NCBI RefSeq assembly: GCF_012396125.1
Contig: NZ_JAAXOX010000001.1
Coordinates: forward strand, 248,001-312,000
Direction: 5' to 3'
Length of the DNA: 64,000 nt
Origin: Cellulomonas denverensis
GTDB taxonomy: Bacteria; Actinomycetota; Actinomycetes; Actinomycetales; Cellulomonadaceae
Shown: positions 1 through 9,455 of the stretch, piece after piece
How positions within the stretch are numbered: position 1 is the stretch's first letter
Layout of the letters: each line of letters begins with the position of its first letter
The notes under the pieces: model-generated
Database searches by the model: none
What the model was told of the DNA's origin: nothing
Seen by the model: the letters and a program-made list of their open reading frames with translations, nothing else
Position numbers and translations under genes: made by a program

Positions 1-19
1 GATCGTCGAGCAGACTCAT
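1..19 (-). CDS. Start of a truncated minus-strand gene
   Basis: The window edge cuts this gene after about six codons. The minus strand reads ATG followed by codons for Ser-Leu-Leu-Asp-Asp. A purine-rich AGGGGGA a few bases upstream would serve as ribosome binding site. It points the same way as the HEPN/MNT pair and pth behind it. In many actinobacteria mfd follows pth, but six codons cannot identify the product, so none is claimed. Confidence 0.35.
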
Positions 20-128
20 GGGTCCCCCTGTGCCTCGGTGTCGCCGCGAGGCTATATCAGCGGGTTTGTCCCAGTCCGCCCTATCTGTCCGTTTTCACCC
101 CGTTCGCACCCGTTTGGGGGATCGGCCC

Positions 129-593
129 TCAGTAGACCGACATCGAGTCCAGGACACCGGCCGCGAGGTCGACGATGGCCTCGATCTTCGGCACGTCATC
201 CAGGACATCCCGCGCGGACAGCGTCGGGGTGTCGACCGCCGGATATTCGAGCTCATTCCGCTGACGACGCATCCGGTCGAACGGGCGCAGCGCCGAACCC
301 AACGGTGGATCGAGCTGCGCACGCACCGCCTGGTAGACCGCGATGTGGCCGCCCCGAGTGGTGGGTCGGAGCCCCTGGTTGGCCAGGACTGCCCACAGCG
401 CCTTACGCCCCGCGTCGTACAACACCCCGTATGCACCCTCGGGGTCACCCTCGGCGGTCGCGACAGCGGAGGCCAGGTGCCGTCGCGCCTGTTCGAGCAG
501 GCGATCGGCGTGCTCACGGCTCGCCGGCACACGTTCCAGGTGTCTGTCAGCGATCAGCGCGTCGATCTCTGCGCGCCCCTTCTCCCACCTCAT
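129..593 (-). CDS. HEPN-domain protein, putative toxin partner of MNT protein
   Basis: This 154-residue, mostly helical protein resembles HEPN-domain proteins that pair with minimal nucleotidyltransferases (MNT). Known HEPN toxins are RNases with an R-x4-6-H motif. Here the corresponding stretch is RRQRNELEY (residues 109-117), so arginine and asparagine are kept but the usual histidine is a tyrosine (Y117). Its ATG overlaps the stop of the upstream MNT gene by four bases (ATGA), which indicates translational coupling. The family call rests on size, motif and partner. RNase activity is an inference made doubtful by the His-to-Tyr change. It could instead be a non-toxic HEPN accessory subunit. 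Confidence 0.7.
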   Translation of the reverse strand: MRWEKGRAEIDALIADRHLERVPASREHADRLLEQARRHLASAVATAEGDPEGAYGVLYDAGRKALWAVLANQGLRPTTRGGHIAVYQAVRAQLDPPLGSALRPFDRMRRQRNELEYPAVDTPTLSARDVLDDVPKIEAIVDLAAGVLDSMSVY

Positions 594-1189
594 GATCGTC
601 CGGGCTCTCCTTCATGAAGGGGCAACTCGACCCTCGGCCGCGCCCGGACCGTGGCGAGGAACGAGTCATCGCCACTCTCCCAGGTCACGGGACGCACGCG
701 ACGCACGTTCACCTCCCGCCGCAACACCTGCTCGGCCTGACGCGCCCGGTCGTCGAGCTCGTCCGGGTCGACGTCTCCCACGACGAGGACGTCCACATCC
801 GCAGGCGAGGGACCGGGCTCTCCGTGGTACCGGGCCGCCCACGACCCATAGAGGTACGCCGCGTCGATCCCGGCGAGCCCTCGCAACACCGAGGTCAGCA
901 CGGGCAGAGGCCCATAGGTCAGGGCGAGCAGGTCGGTCAGCGGACGCGCGAGCGGGGAGTTCACCTCGGCGCGCACGAGCCTGGACGTGCCGACGCGCCG
1001 ATCGGCCAGCAGGCCGGCTTCGACCAGCCGGGCCACCTCCTGATGCACGGCCTTCACGGATGCGCCGATCGCGTTCGCCGCGTCGGTGATGCTGTACTCG
1101 GCGTCGGGGTGCAGATAGGTCAGCGCGAGCAACTCACCCTGAACCTGCGAACGCAGGATCGGGAGCAGTGCGGGCGGCGGAGTTCGCAT
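590..1189 (-). CDS. HTH-MNT nucleotidyltransferase fusion, putative antitoxin
   Basis: This 199-residue protein has two parts. The N-terminal third (about residues 18-75) is a winged helix-turn-helix resembling ArsR/MarR-type regulators (SITDAANAIGASVKAVHQEV). The C-terminal part is a minimal nucleotidyltransferase with the signature GSWAARYHG (from residue 115), followed by a D-V-D metal-binding pair (D131/D133). In MNT-HEPN modules the MNT protein can AMPylate and neutralise the HEPN toxin; the fused HTH suggests autoregulation too. I chose the ATG at 1189; a TTG-started frame extends to 1228 but starts poorly. The HEPN gene follows with a 4-base overlap. Family assignment is fairly firm; antitoxin role is inferred. 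Confidence 0.75.
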   Translation of the reverse strand: MRTPPPALLPILRSQVQGELLALTYLHPDAEYSITDAANAIGASVKAVHQEVARLVEAGLLADRRVGTSRLVRAEVNSPLARPLTDLLALTYGPLPVLTSVLRGLAGIDAAYLYGSWAARYHGEPGPSPADVDVLVVGDVDPDELDDRARQAEQVLRREVNVRRVRPVTWESGDDSFLATVRARPRVELPLHEGEPGRS

Positions 1190-1261
1190 AACAGGTGAAG
1201 AATCCTCCACGTCATAGGTGAACGTCAAGGACCCCAGGCGCAGACAAGGCGCCCCTCGACC

Positions 1262-1885
1262 TCATGCCCCCTTGGTGTGGAACCGCAGCTGGGCCTTCTC
1301 CAACCCCTCCGTGACCAGCAGCTCCACCGCGTCCGCCGCGTCGTCCAGCAGGAACGGCAGCTCCTTGCGCTCGCCCGCGGCGAAGTCCCGGAGCACGAAG
1401 TCTGCGGCGTCCTGGCGCCCCGGCGGCCGGCCCACCCCGACCCGGACCCGCAGGTAGTCCTTGGTGCCCAGCGCCTTGCTGGTGTCCCGCAGCCCGTTGT
1501 GGCCGCCCTCGCCGCCGCCGCGCTTGAGCCGCACCGCCCCGAACGGGATGTCCAGCTCGTCGTGCACCATCACCACCCGCTCGGCCGGGATGTCGTAGTA
1601 CCGGGCCAGCGCGGACACCGGGCCGCCCGAGGTGTTCATGAAGGTGCCCGGCTTGGCCAGCACCGCCCGCGGCCCGGGCGCCCCACCGGGCAGCGTGCCG
1701 ATCCGCACCTCCGCGGTCGCGGCCTGCGGTCGCCGGGACAGCAGCCCACCGCCCCGGGTGGAGAACGTGGTCCCCGCCCGCCGGGCCAACTCGTCCAGCA
1801 CCATCTGCCCCACGTTGTGCCGGTTCCCGGCGTACTGCGGCCCGGGGTTGCCCAGACCGACCACCAGCCAGCGGCCCTCGCTCAT
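1262..1885 (-). CDS. pth: Peptidyl-tRNA hydrolase
   Basis: Pth hydrolyses peptidyl-tRNAs released from stalled ribosomes, recycling tRNA in the cytoplasm. The 207-residue product opens with [10 protein letters not shown] and carries the family's active-site landmarks: N-R-H-N-V-G (catalytic His), FMNTSG, VHDELD and GGHNGLRD. The frame is open further upstream to 1948, but the ATG at 1885 is preferred because GGAG lies just before it and the conserved domain begins three residues later. It lies downstream of rplY on the same strand, the usual actinobacterial order. Length is normal for the family. Confidence 0.97.
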   Translation of the reverse strand: MSEGRWLVVGLGNPGPQYAGNRHNVGQMVLDELARRAGTTFSTRGGGLLSRRPQAATAEVRIGTLPGGAPGPRAVLAKPGTFMNTSGGPVSALARYYDIPAERVVMVHDELDIPFGAVRLKRGGGEGGHNGLRDTSKALGTKDYLRVRVGVGRPPGRQDAADFVLRDFAAGERKELPFLLDDAADAVELLVTEGLEKAQLRFHTKGA

Positions 1886-1998
1886 CACTGCTCCGTCGTT
1901 CACGTTCGTCGATCGGGTCCGGACACGCCGGACGCCCGGCACCTGCACGGTACCGGGCGTCCCAGCGTCGTCGGCGCGTCAGCACACGCCGGGGGAGG

Positions 1999-2586
1999 TC
2001 ACTCCGCGGCGGTCTCGCCCTCGGCGGCTTCGTCGTCGGCGGAGGCCTCGGAGCGCGGCACGGAGATGACGACCATCACGATCTCGCCGTCGGTCACCAG
2101 CGAGGCGCCCTTCGGCAGCGTCAGGTCGGCGGCGGAGACCGAGGCGCCCGCCTCCAGGCCGGTGATGTCGACCTCGACGTGCTGCGGCAGGTGGGTCGCC
2201 TCCGCCTCGAGCTCGACGTTCTGGGTCTCCACCACGTGGATGGTGCCCGGGGCGGACTCGCCGACGATGGTCACCGGGACCTCGACGGAGACCTTCTCGC
2301 CCTTCTTCACGATCAGCAGGTCGACGTGCTCGATGATCTGGCGCACCACGTCGCGCTGCACGTCCTTGGCGATCGCCAGGGTGTCCTTGCCGTCCAGCTC
2401 GATGGTGAACAGGGCGTTGGCCTGCTTCAGCGCCATCATGGTCGCGTGGCCCGGCAGCGAGACGTGCACCGGGTCGGTGCCGTGGCCGTAGAGCACGGCG
2501 GGGATCTGGTTGGCCCGGCGCAGCCGGCGGGCGGCGCCCTTGCCGAACTCGGAACGGGTGGTGGCGACGAGCTTGACCTCAGACAC
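1999..2586 (-). CDS. rplY: 50S ribosomal protein L25/general stress protein Ctc
   Basis: This 195-residue protein of the long L25/TL5/CTC type binds 5S rRNA in the large ribosomal subunit. The N-terminal L25 domain (EVKLVATTRSEFGKGAARRL) is followed by the beta-domain of CTC proteins and an acidic Ala/Glu tail. The start is a GTG at 2586 preceded by AGGAG at good spacing; the open frame continues to 2691 but that part is non-homologous. It sits between prs and pth on the minus strand. Some actinobacterial Ctc proteins are stress-induced, but no stress promoter is evident here. Confidence 0.95.
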   Translation of the reverse strand: MSEVKLVATTRSEFGKGAARRLRRANQIPAVLYGHGTDPVHVSLPGHATMMALKQANALFTIELDGKDTLAIAKDVQRDVVRQIIEHVDLLIVKKGEKVSVEVPVTIVGESAPGTIHVVETQNVELEAEATHLPQHVEVDITGLEAGASVSAADLTLPKGASLVTDGEIVMVVISVPRSEASADDEAAEGETAAE

Positions 2587-2797
2587 GATGACTCCTGGTG
2601 CAGACGCTGGGTGGCGGGCGACGACGGACGACGGTGGCCTCGACGCGGCACGACGAACGGCGCACACGGAGGCGTCCGCCCTGTCGATCACGGAGCGGCG
2701 GTCCGGCCCGAAGCCCGAATCCCCCGCGTCCCTCGCCGAGGCAACCCGCCGATCTTACCCGGTGCCGCGCCGGGGACGAAACCGGGGCTGGACACGC

Positions 2798-2831
2798 CGA
2801 TGCCCCGCCCCCCAGCGGGGACGGGGCATCG
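2798..2831 (-). terminator. Hairpin terminator after prs
   Basis: A perfect 10-bp inverted repeat (CGATGCCCCG at 2798-2807, CGGGGCATCG at 2822-2831) with G/C-rich sequence inside the loop lies 8 bases past the prs stop. It has no clear T tract, as is common for high-GC actinobacterial terminators. Confidence 0.6.
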
Positions 2832-2838
2832 CGATCGA

Positions 2839-3822
2839 TCAGGCGCGGCCGTCGAACAGCGAGGTCACCGACCCGTCGTCGAAGACCTCGCGGATCGCCC
2901 GGGCGAGCAGCGGGGCGATCGACAGCACGGTCAGCTTCGGGAACCGGTGCTCCTCCGGGATCGGCAGGGTGTCGGTCACGATCACCTCACGCGCGCCGCA
3001 CTGCTGCAGCCGGTCGGCGGCCGGGTCGGAGAGCACACCGTGGGTGGCGGCGACGATCACGTCCTTGGCGCCGGCGTCCAGCAGCACCCGGACCGCGCCG
3101 GTGATGGTGCCGGCGGTGTCGATCAGGTCGTCGACCAGCACACAGGTGCGGCCCTCGACGTCACCGACCACCCGGTTCGCCACGGTCTTGTTCGGCTGGT
3201 TGATGTCCCGCGACTTGTGCACGAAGGCCAGCGGGCCACCGCCGAGTTTCTGCGCCCAGAGCTCGGCGACCCGGATCCGGCCGGCGTCCGGGGACACCAC
3301 GGTGACGTTCTGCACCTCGACCCGGGTCCGCACGTACTCGGTCAGGATCGGCATCGCCCACAGGTGGTCCACCGGCCCGTCGAAGAAGCCCTGGATCTGT
3401 GCGGCGTGCAGGTCGACGCTCATCAGCCGGTCGGCGCCCGCGGTCTTGAACAGGTCCGCCATCAGCCGGGCCGAGATCGGCTCGCGGCCGCGGTGCTTCT
3501 TGTCCTGCCGGGCGTAGCCGTAGAACGGGGCGATCACGGTGATGGTCTTGGCCGAGGCCCGCTTGAGTGCGTCCACCATCAGCAGGTGCTCCATCACCCA
3601 CTGGTTGATCGACGCGGCGTGGCTCTGCAGGGCGAACACGTCCGCCCCGCGCACCGACTCGGCGAACCGGACGTAGATCTCACCGTTGGCGAAGTCGTAC
3701 GCCGTGGTGGGCAGCAGCTCGGTGTCCAGGCTCTCCGCCACCGCGGTGGCCAGCTCGGGGTGCGCCCGCCCGGAGACCAGGACGAGGCGCTTCTCCTCGG
3801 TCTGCTCGATCGACCCAGTCAT
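2839..3822 (-). CDS. prs: Ribose-phosphate pyrophosphokinase
   Basis: Prs makes PRPP from ribose-5-phosphate and ATP for purine, pyrimidine, His, Trp and NAD synthesis. The 327-residue product shows the class I landmarks: an N-terminal ANGEIYVRF segment, the flexible-loop motif [20 protein letters not shown], the [11 protein letters not shown] metal/ATP site, and the PRPP-binding [12 protein letters not shown] loop. The ATG at 3822 overlaps the glmU stop by four bases (ATGA), so the two genes are translationally coupled. This glmU-prs pair is conserved in many bacteria. A hairpin closes the unit downstream. Confidence 0.98.
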   Translation of the reverse strand: MTGSIEQTEEKRLVLVSGRAHPELATAVAESLDTELLPTTAYDFANGEIYVRFAESVRGADVFALQSHAASINQWVMEHLLMVDALKRASAKTITVIAPFYGYARQDKKHRGREPISARLMADLFKTAGADRLMSVDLHAAQIQGFFDGPVDHLWAMPILTEYVRTRVEVQNVTVVSPDAGRIRVAELWAQKLGGGPLAFVHKSRDINQPNKTVANRVVGDVEGRTCVLVDDLIDTAGTITGAVRVLLDAGAKDVIVAATHGVLSDPAADRLQQCGAREVIVTDTLPIPEEHRFPKLTVLSIAPLLARAIREVFDDGSVTSLFDGRA

Positions 3823-5456
3823 CGTGCGTTGTCCTCCGTGGCGGTGTGGTGCGGCGTGCGGGTGGGCTGCGGCAGGTCCGGCGGCGGGGTGGGCGCCTGG
3901 GTGCTGGCGGCCTGGCCGGCCCGCTCCCGCTCGGCACGCGCCTGCGGCGACAGCCCCGCCTCGGGGTCGACCGCGGCGGCAGCGGCCTCGGCGGCGGGGG
4001 TGCCGGCCCGGTTGCGGACCACCCAGCCCTCGATGTTGCGCTGCGACCCGGCGCTGACCGCCAGGGCCCCGGAGGGCACGTCGTGCCGGATGACCGAGCC
4101 CGCACCGGTGTAGGCGCCGTCGCCGACGGTCACCGGGGCGACGAACATGTTGTCCGACCCGGTCCGGGCGTAGGAGCCGATGGTGGTGCGGTGCTTGCGC
4201 ACGCCGTCGTAGTTGACGAACACGCTGGCGGCGCCGATGTTCGTCTCCACGCCGATCGTGGCGTCCCCGACATAGGACAGGTGCGGCACCTTGGACCCGG
4301 CGCCGATCTCGGCGTTCTTGGTCTCCACGAAGGTGCCGATCTTGCCGCGCTCGCCGAGCACGGTGCCCGGGCGCAGGTAGGCGAACGGCCCGACCAGGGC
4401 GTCCTCGCCGATCACGGCCAGCGACCCGTGGGTACGGATCACGGTCGCCCGGTCGTGCACCTCGACGTCGGTCAGGGTGGTGTCCGGGCCGATGGTGGCG
4501 CCCTCGCCGATGCTGGTGGCGCCGTGCAGCTGGGTGCCGGGCAGCAGGGTCACGTCCCGGGCCAGCTCCACGTCGACGTCCACCCAGGTGGTCGCCGGGT
4601 CCACGACGGTCACGCCCTCGCGCATCCAGTCGTCCAGGATCCGGCGGTTCAGCTCGGCGCGGAGCACCGCGAGCTGGGCCCGGTCGTTGACGCCCTCGAC
4701 CAGCACCGGGTCGTCGGTGCGCAGCGCCCGCACCCGGCCGCCGTCGCCCCGGGCGATCCCGATCACGTCGGTCAGGTAGACCTCGCCCTGGGCGTTGTCC
4801 CGGGTGAGCCGGCCGAACGCCCCGCGCAGCACCGCCGCGTCGAAGACGTACACCGAGGAGTTGATCTCCTGGATCGCCCGCTGCTCGGCGGTGGCGTCCT
4901 TCTCCTCCACGATCGCCTCGACGTCACCGTCGGCGCCGCGGACGATCCGGCCGTACCCGGTCGGCTCGGGCACCTCGGTGGTCAGGACGGTCACGGCATT
5001 GCCGTCGGCGGCATGCGCGGCCAGCAGCTCGGCCAGCGTGGCGCCGTCCAGCAGCGGGATGTCCCCGGCCAGCACCACCACCGGGCCCTGCACCAGCACC
5101 CCGGCGGCGGAACCGGGCTCGCCCGGACCGTCGGTGCGGGAGGCGGCATCGGCCTGGGCGGCGGAGTCCAGCACGGACAGCGCGCACTGCACGGCGCGGC
5201 CGGTGCCCGGGACCTCGTCCTGGTCGGCGATCAGCACCGCCGAGTCCAGCGAGCGCGCGTGCTCGGCGACCCGGTCACGCTCGTGCCGGACCACCACCGC
5301 GGTGCGGACCGGTTCCAGCGAACCGGCCGCGGCGAGCGCGTGCCCGAGCATGCTCCGGCCGGCGAGGGTGTGCAGGACCTTGGGGGTGGACGACTTCATC
5401 CGGGTGCCCTCGCCTGCGGCGAGGACCACGACCGCAGCGGGGCGGGGGGTGGTCAC
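3819..5456 (-). CDS. glmU: Bifunctional GlcNAc-1-P uridyltransferase/GlcN-1-P acetyltransferase
   Basis: GlmU makes UDP-GlcNAc, the precursor of peptidoglycan, by acetylating GlcN-1-P and then uridylylating it. The N-terminal pyrophosphorylase domain shows [18 protein letters not shown] (from residue 12). The C-terminal left-handed beta-helix has hexapeptide repeats and the active-site stretch [15 protein letters not shown]...NYDG. The start is GTG 5456 with GGGAG upstream; the open frame reaches 5663 without homology. At 545 residues it is longer than the usual 450-490. It has an Ala/Gly-rich insertion (about 95-125) and a Pro/Ala-rich tail of about 60 residues, as in other actinobacterial GlmU. 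Coupled to prs. Confidence 0.97.
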   Translation of the reverse strand: MTTPRPAAVVVLAAGEGTRMKSSTPKVLHTLAGRSMLGHALAAAGSLEPVRTAVVVRHERDRVAEHARSLDSAVLIADQDEVPGTGRAVQCALSVLDSAAQADAASRTDGPGEPGSAAGVLVQGPVVVLAGDIPLLDGATLAELLAAHAADGNAVTVLTTEVPEPTGYGRIVRGADGDVEAIVEEKDATAEQRAIQEINSSVYVFDAAVLRGAFGRLTRDNAQGEVYLTDVIGIARGDGGRVRALRTDDPVLVEGVNDRAQLAVLRAELNRRILDDWMREGVTVVDPATTWVDVDVELARDVTLLPGTQLHGATSIGEGATIGPDTTLTDVEVHDRATVIRTHGSLAVIGEDALVGPFAYLRPGTVLGERGKIGTFVETKNAEIGAGSKVPHLSYVGDATIGVETNIGAASVFVNYDGVRKHRTTIGSYARTGSDNMFVAPVTVGDGAYTGAGSVIRHDVPSGALAVSAGSQRNIEGWVVRNRAGTPAAEAAAAAVDPEAGLSPQARAERERAGQAASTQAPTPPPDLPQPTRTPHHTATEDNAR

Positions 5457-5661
5457 CTGTGGGTGCTCCCGTCGATTCTTCCCGCGGACCGGTACGGCCG
5501 AACGGGAGTGGGATGGCGTGCGTTCACGCACTCTACCGCCGCGACCGGACCGCTCGGCGCGCTTCGGGCGGCTCCCCCGCGCCGGGCCGGCACACCTAGG
5601 TGACCATGGACGTCCCGACCCCGCTCGCCGCGGAGCGAGGTCCCGAGCGGAGGACCTGGTC

Positions 5662-6081
5662 ATGGCCGATGCGACCTACCCCACCGTGGTGCAGACCGTG
5701 CTGGACACCACCGACCCACGCGCGCTCGCCGAGTTCTACCGGGAACTGCTCGGCCTGCACTACCGGCCGGGCGACGAACCGCCGGCCCCCGGCGACCCGG
5801 ACCCGAACGGCCAGGACTGGCTGGTGCTCACCGGCGCGTTCCCGCTGGCCTTCCAGTATGTGCCCGATCTGCCGGCCTCCACCTGGCCCGGCGCACAGGT
5901 CCCCCAGCAGCTGCACCTGGACATCACCGTGGCCGGCATCGAGGAGCTGGACCGGCACGGGCAGCGGGCGATCGACCTGGGCGCCCGGCTGTTGTTCGAC
6001 CGCTCCGACGATCCGCAGGAGCCGTTGCGGGTGTTCGCCGATCCGGCCGGGCACCCGTTCTGCCTGTTCGTCGGGTCCTGA
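5662..6081 (+). CDS. VOC (glyoxalase/bleomycin-resistance) family protein
   Basis: This 139-residue protein has the vicinal oxygen chelate fold. An N-terminal beta-alpha-beta unit has [21 protein letters not shown] paired second unit contains QQLHLDITV and ends [14 protein letters not shown], the typical C-terminal strand. This sub-family (glyoxalase-like domain) is often of unknown substrate; a specific reaction cannot be deduced. A GGAGG stands before the ATG. It is divergent from glmU with about 200 bp between them and stands alone as a transcription unit. Confidence 0.88.
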   Translation: MADATYPTVVQTVLDTTDPRALAEFYRELLGLHYRPGDEPPAPGDPDPNGQDWLVLTGAFPLAFQYVPDLPASTWPGAQVPQQLHLDITVAGIEELDRHGQRAIDLGARLLFDRSDDPQEPLRVFADPAGHPFCLFVGS

Positions 6082-6203
6082 CCGCGGCCACCGCTCAGTG
6101 CCGGGCCGGTCGCCACCCAAAACCCGCCCCGGCACCTCGGGCATCCGGCCCCACACGCCACCGGTCACCCCCGTGCGCCCGGCCGGCTCCCTAACCTGCG
6201 GAC

Positions 6204-6884
6204 ATGCGCGTGCTCGTCGTCGAGGACGATGACCGCCTCGCGCGTGCTCTGAGCCGGGCGCTGCGTTCGCACGGCTATCCGACCGAGCACGCCCGCGGCG
6301 TCACCGAGGCGCGCCTGGCTCTGGCCCAGGTCCGGTTCGCCGTGGTGCTGGTCGACCTCGGCCTGGCGGACGGCGACGGCCTCGCGGTGGTGCGCGACCT
6401 GCGCGGCCGCCCGGGCACCGCCGTGCTCGCGGTGACCGCCCGCGGCTCGGAGGCCGAACGGGTGCAGGGCCTGCGGGCCGGCGCCGACGACTACCTGGTC
6501 AAACCGTTCGGCGCCGCGGAGCTGGTCGCCCGGATCGAGGCCGTGCTGCGCCGGGTCCGCCTGGTGCGGGACGGCGAGCACCCCGAGCGGGTGCACCGGG
6601 CGGGTGGCCTGGAGGTCGACCCCGCGGCCCGGCGGGCCCGCTTCGACGGCGAGGACCTGAGCCTGACCCGCCGGGAGTTCGACCTGCTCGACGTCCTGGT
6701 CCGGCACGCCGGGCGCACCGTCACCCGCGAGCGCCTGCTGGACCAGGTCTGGCAGACCGTCTGGGAGGGCAACAGCCGCACGCTGGACACCCACATCGCC
6801 ACGCTGCGGCGCAAGCTCGCCGGCCGGGTCACCATCGTCACCGCACGTGGGATCGGCTACCGGCTCGACCCCGGGGACGGCTGA
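6204..6884 (+). CDS. OmpR/PhoB-family response regulator
   Basis: The 226-residue protein has an N-terminal receiver domain with acidic pocket EDDD (residues 7-10), phospho-acceptor D51, T78 and K100. The C-terminal winged helix of the OmpR type (about 135-225) contains LTRREFDLLDVLVRHAG and RTLDTHIATLRRKL. It is two bases upstream of a histidine kinase gene, so the two form a two-component system. dctA follows on the same strand, which makes transporter control a reasonable guess, though dctA has its own regulatory region. Confidence 0.94.
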   Translation: MRVLVVEDDDRLARALSRALRSHGYPTEHARGVTEARLALAQVRFAVVLVDLGLADGDGLAVVRDLRGRPGTAVLAVTARGSEAERVQGLRAGADDYLVKPFGAAELVARIEAVLRRVRLVRDGEHPERVHRAGGLEVDPAARRARFDGEDLSLTRREFDLLDVLVRHAGRTVTRERLLDQVWQTVWEGNSRTLDTHIATLRRKLAGRVTIVTARGIGYRLDPGDG

Positions 6885-6886
6885 CC

Positions 6887-7858
6887 GTGCGCCGCCGGTT
6901 GGGCGTCCTGCTGCTGCCGGTATTGGCTGTGCTGGTCGTGGCCGCGGTGGTCCGGTGGTGGGACGGTTCCCCGGGGGCGGTCCGGGACGCGGTGCTGCTG
7001 CTGGCGGTGGCGGCGGTGCTGCTCGCCGGGGTCCCCTGGGTCACCGCCTGGGTGCTGCGCCCGGTGCGCGAGCTGGACCGCACCGCGCACCGGGTCCGGT
7101 CCGGCGACCTGGCGGTGCGGGTGGACGCCGACCACGGCCCGCCGGAGCTGCGCGAGCTGGCCGCCGGGTTCAACGCGATGGTCGAGCAGGTCGAGCGGGC
7201 CGAGCTGCGCCGGCGCACCTTCGTCCAGGACGCCGCCCACCAGCTCGGCAACCCGCTCGCCGTGCTGCGCCTGATCCTGGACGACCTGGCACCCGGCCCC
7301 GGCGATGACCTGCGGGCCGAGGCGATCGAGGTCGTGGACCGGATGGCGGCCACCCTGTCCTCGCTGCGGGACGGCACCGGCCTGGCACCGGTCGCCGGCG
7401 ACCGGGAGTGCCCCGCCGACGTGCTGCGCGCCGGACGACCGACCTGGCAGGCGCTGCTCGACCCGGCCGGCCTCACCCTGGAGATCACCGACGGCGGCGT
7501 GACCGGCCCGGTGCACTCCCCGGCGGGTGGCCTGGGCGCCGCACTGGACGAGCTGCTCAGCAATGCCGCCCGGCTGTCCGGCGGCACCCGGGTCCGGATC
7601 GCGGCGGTGCCGGCCGGGCCGGAGCAGGTGCGGGTGGTGGTGACCGACGACGGCGCCGGGCTGTCCGCGCAGGAGCGGGTGTCGGCGCTGTACCGGTCCT
7701 GGCGGGCGGACCGGCACCGGAGCACCGGCGGCACCGGCCTCGGGCTGGCCATCCTGGCCGACGCGATGACCGCGGCCGGGGGCAGCCTCACCCTCGAACC
7801 CGCCCGGCCACACGGCCTGCGGGTGGTGCTGACCCTGCGCCGCGCCGACCAGGGCTGA
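6887..7858 (+). CDS. Sensor histidine kinase
   Basis: This 323-residue kinase starts with GTG two bases after the response-regulator stop. Two transmembrane helices (about 5-24 and 34-56) are separated by only about ten residues, so there is almost no extracellular sensor and the signal is probably sensed in or near the membrane. A HAMP-like segment (55-105) leads to the H box DAAHQLGNPLAVL with phospho-acceptor H118. The catalytic domain shows the N box (DELLSNAARL), G1 (DDGAGLS) and G2 (GGTGLGLAI). It is short but complete. The target is presumably the upstream OmpR-type regulator. Confidence 0.93.
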   Translation: MRRRLGVLLLPVLAVLVVAAVVRWWDGSPGAVRDAVLLLAVAAVLLAGVPWVTAWVLRPVRELDRTAHRVRSGDLAVRVDADHGPPELRELAAGFNAMVEQVERAELRRRTFVQDAAHQLGNPLAVLRLILDDLAPGPGDDLRAEAIEVVDRMAATLSSLRDGTGLAPVAGDRECPADVLRAGRPTWQALLDPAGLTLEITDGGVTGPVHSPAGGLGAALDELLSNAARLSGGTRVRIAAVPAGPEQVRVVVTDDGAGLSAQERVSALYRSWRADRHRSTGGTGLGLAILADAMTAAGGSLTLEPARPHGLRVVLTLRRADQG

Positions 7859-7902
7859 CCGGCGCCCGTGTCAGGGCAGTCTCAAGTCTGCCGGTGATCG
7901 CT

Positions 7903-7924
7903 GGATGTGACGCCAGTCACATCC
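7903..7924. promoter_or_regulatory. CRP/GlxR-type operator upstream of dctA
   Basis: The palindrome GGATGTGACGCCAGTCACAT (plus two final C) has 9-bp perfect arms and contains TGTGA-N6-TCACA, the consensus of CRP/FNR-family regulators, including actinobacterial GlxR. It lies 63-84 bases before the dctA start, so a cAMP-responsive regulator probably controls the C4-dicarboxylate carrier. Confidence 0.75.
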
Positions 7925-7986
7925 CTACGGTCGCGCCACCCCTCTCCGAAGTGTCCGGGCGATCAACGACGACGAGACGGTGCGAC

Positions 7987-9447
7987 ATGGTCCATCTCCC
8001 CACGACGGCTCCGAAGAAGCGCAAGCGGTTCTTCCACCACCTCTACTTCTGGGTGCTGGTCGGCATCGCGGCCGGCATCACCCTCGGCCTGGCCGCCCCC
8101 GAGGTGGCCGCCCAGACCAAGTGGCTCGCCGACCTGTTCATCAAACTGGTCAAGGTGGTGATCGCGCCGACCATCTTCGCCACCATCGTGGTCGGGATCG
8201 CCCAGATGGGGAACCTGGCCCGGGCCGGCGGGCTCGCCCTGCGCACGGTGCTCTACTTCAACATCACCACCGTGTTCGCCCTGGCGATCGGCCTGGTCGT
8301 GGTCAACGTCCTCAAGCCCGGCGCGGGACTCGGCCTGGACCTGGCCTCCTTCGACACCTCCGGCGCGGAGGCCACTCTGGCCACCGCCTCCGAGGCCGGC
8401 GGCGAGGGCATGACCTCCTTCGCGCTCAACCTGGTGCCGACCTCCTTCGTCAGCGCCTTCGTCGACGGCCAGCTGCTCCAGGTGCTGCTGATCGCGATCC
8501 TGGTGGCGGTGGCGATCACCGCGATGGGCGAGCAGGCCAAGCCGCTGGTCGGGCTGATGGACACCTTCGCGCACGTGATGTTCGGCGTCATCCGGCTGGT
8601 GATGTGGGTCGCCCCGCTCGGCGCGTTCGGCGGGATCGCGTTCACCATCGGCACCAACGGGTCGGCGATCCTCGGCTCACTGGCCGGGTTCATCGGGTCG
8701 TTCTGGCTGACCTGCCTGCTGTTCGTGATCCTGGTGCTCGGCCCGATCTGCCGGCTCGCCGGGTTCTCGGTGTTCCGGTACCTGCGCTACATCCGCGACG
8801 AACTGCTGATCGTGCTCGGCACCTCCTCCTCGGAGACCGTCCTGCCCCGGCTGATGCGCAAGATGGAGGCCGCCGGGGTGCCCAAGCACGTGGTCGGCAT
8901 GACCATCCCCACCGGCTACTCCTTCAACCTGGACGGCACCGCGATCTACATGGCGATGGGCGCGCTGTTCATCGCCCAGGCCTTCGGCATCGACGTGCCG
9001 ATCGGCACCCAGATCGCGCTGCTGGTGTTCATGCTGATCTCCTCCAACGGCGCCGCCGGGGTCTCCGGCGCCGGCCTGGTCACCCTGGCCGCCTCGCTGA
9101 CCGCCTTCGACTCGGTGATCCCGGTCGCGGGCATCGCGCTGATCGTCGGCGTCGACCGGTTCATGTCCGAGGGCCGCGCCCTGACCAACCTCGCCGGCAA
9201 CGGGCTCGGCACCCTGGTGATCGCCCGGTGGACCGGCGACCTGGACCGCGACCAGCTCCGGACGGTGCTCGCCGACCCGGGCAGCGTGGACGTCGACGAC
9301 CTGATGCGGCGGCACACCCCGGTGGACCTGAACGCACTGGACCGGGAGCTGGCCACCTCGGAGGAGTTCGCCCGGGAGTTCGCGGCGACCGGGCAGATGC
9401 CCGGGGAGCGGGCCGAGGACCCGGCGCGACCGGGGGGCGCCCAGTAA
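7987..9447 (+). CDS. dctA: C4-dicarboxylate/cation symporter DctA
   Basis: A 486-residue membrane protein of the DAACS (dicarboxylate/amino acid:cation symporter) family, importing succinate, fumarate or malate with H+ or Na+. Visible landmarks are the first helix after FFHHLYFWVLVGIAAGITLG and the serine-rich re-entrant loop GTSSSETVLPRLM. The conserved helix 7/8 region SFNLDGTAIYMAMGALFIAQ and the second loop SSNGAAGVSGAGLVTLA also match. The C-terminal tail is hydrophilic. DctA is favoured over a glutamate carrier by overall resemblance, but substrate is not proven. It has a CRP/GlxR-type box upstream and follows a two-component system. Confidence 0.92.
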   Translation: MVHLPTTAPKKRKRFFHHLYFWVLVGIAAGITLGLAAPEVAAQTKWLADLFIKLVKVVIAPTIFATIVVGIAQMGNLARAGGLALRTVLYFNITTVFALAIGLVVVNVLKPGAGLGLDLASFDTSGAEATLATASEAGGEGMTSFALNLVPTSFVSAFVDGQLLQVLLIAILVAVAITAMGEQAKPLVGLMDTFAHVMFGVIRLVMWVAPLGAFGGIAFTIGTNGSAILGSLAGFIGSFWLTCLLFVILVLGPICRLAGFSVFRYLRYIRDELLIVLGTSSSETVLPRLMRKMEAAGVPKHVVGMTIPTGYSFNLDGTAIYMAMGALFIAQAFGIDVPIGTQIALLVFMLISSNGAAGVSGAGLVTLAASLTAFDSVIPVAGIALIVGVDRFMSEGRALTNLAGNGLGTLVIARWTGDLDRDQLRTVLADPGSVDVDDLMRRHTPVDLNALDRELATSEEFAREFAATGQMPGERAEDPARPGGAQ

Positions 9448-9455
9448 CCGGACAC

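Noticed and set aside
4795..6081. 428-residue frame containing the VOC domain
   Set aside because: Only the part from ATG 5662 matches the VOC family; the preceding half is antisense to glmU.
7408..9447. 679-residue frame containing dctA
   Set aside because: The first 193 residues overlap the kinase gene in another frame; dctA begins at 7987.
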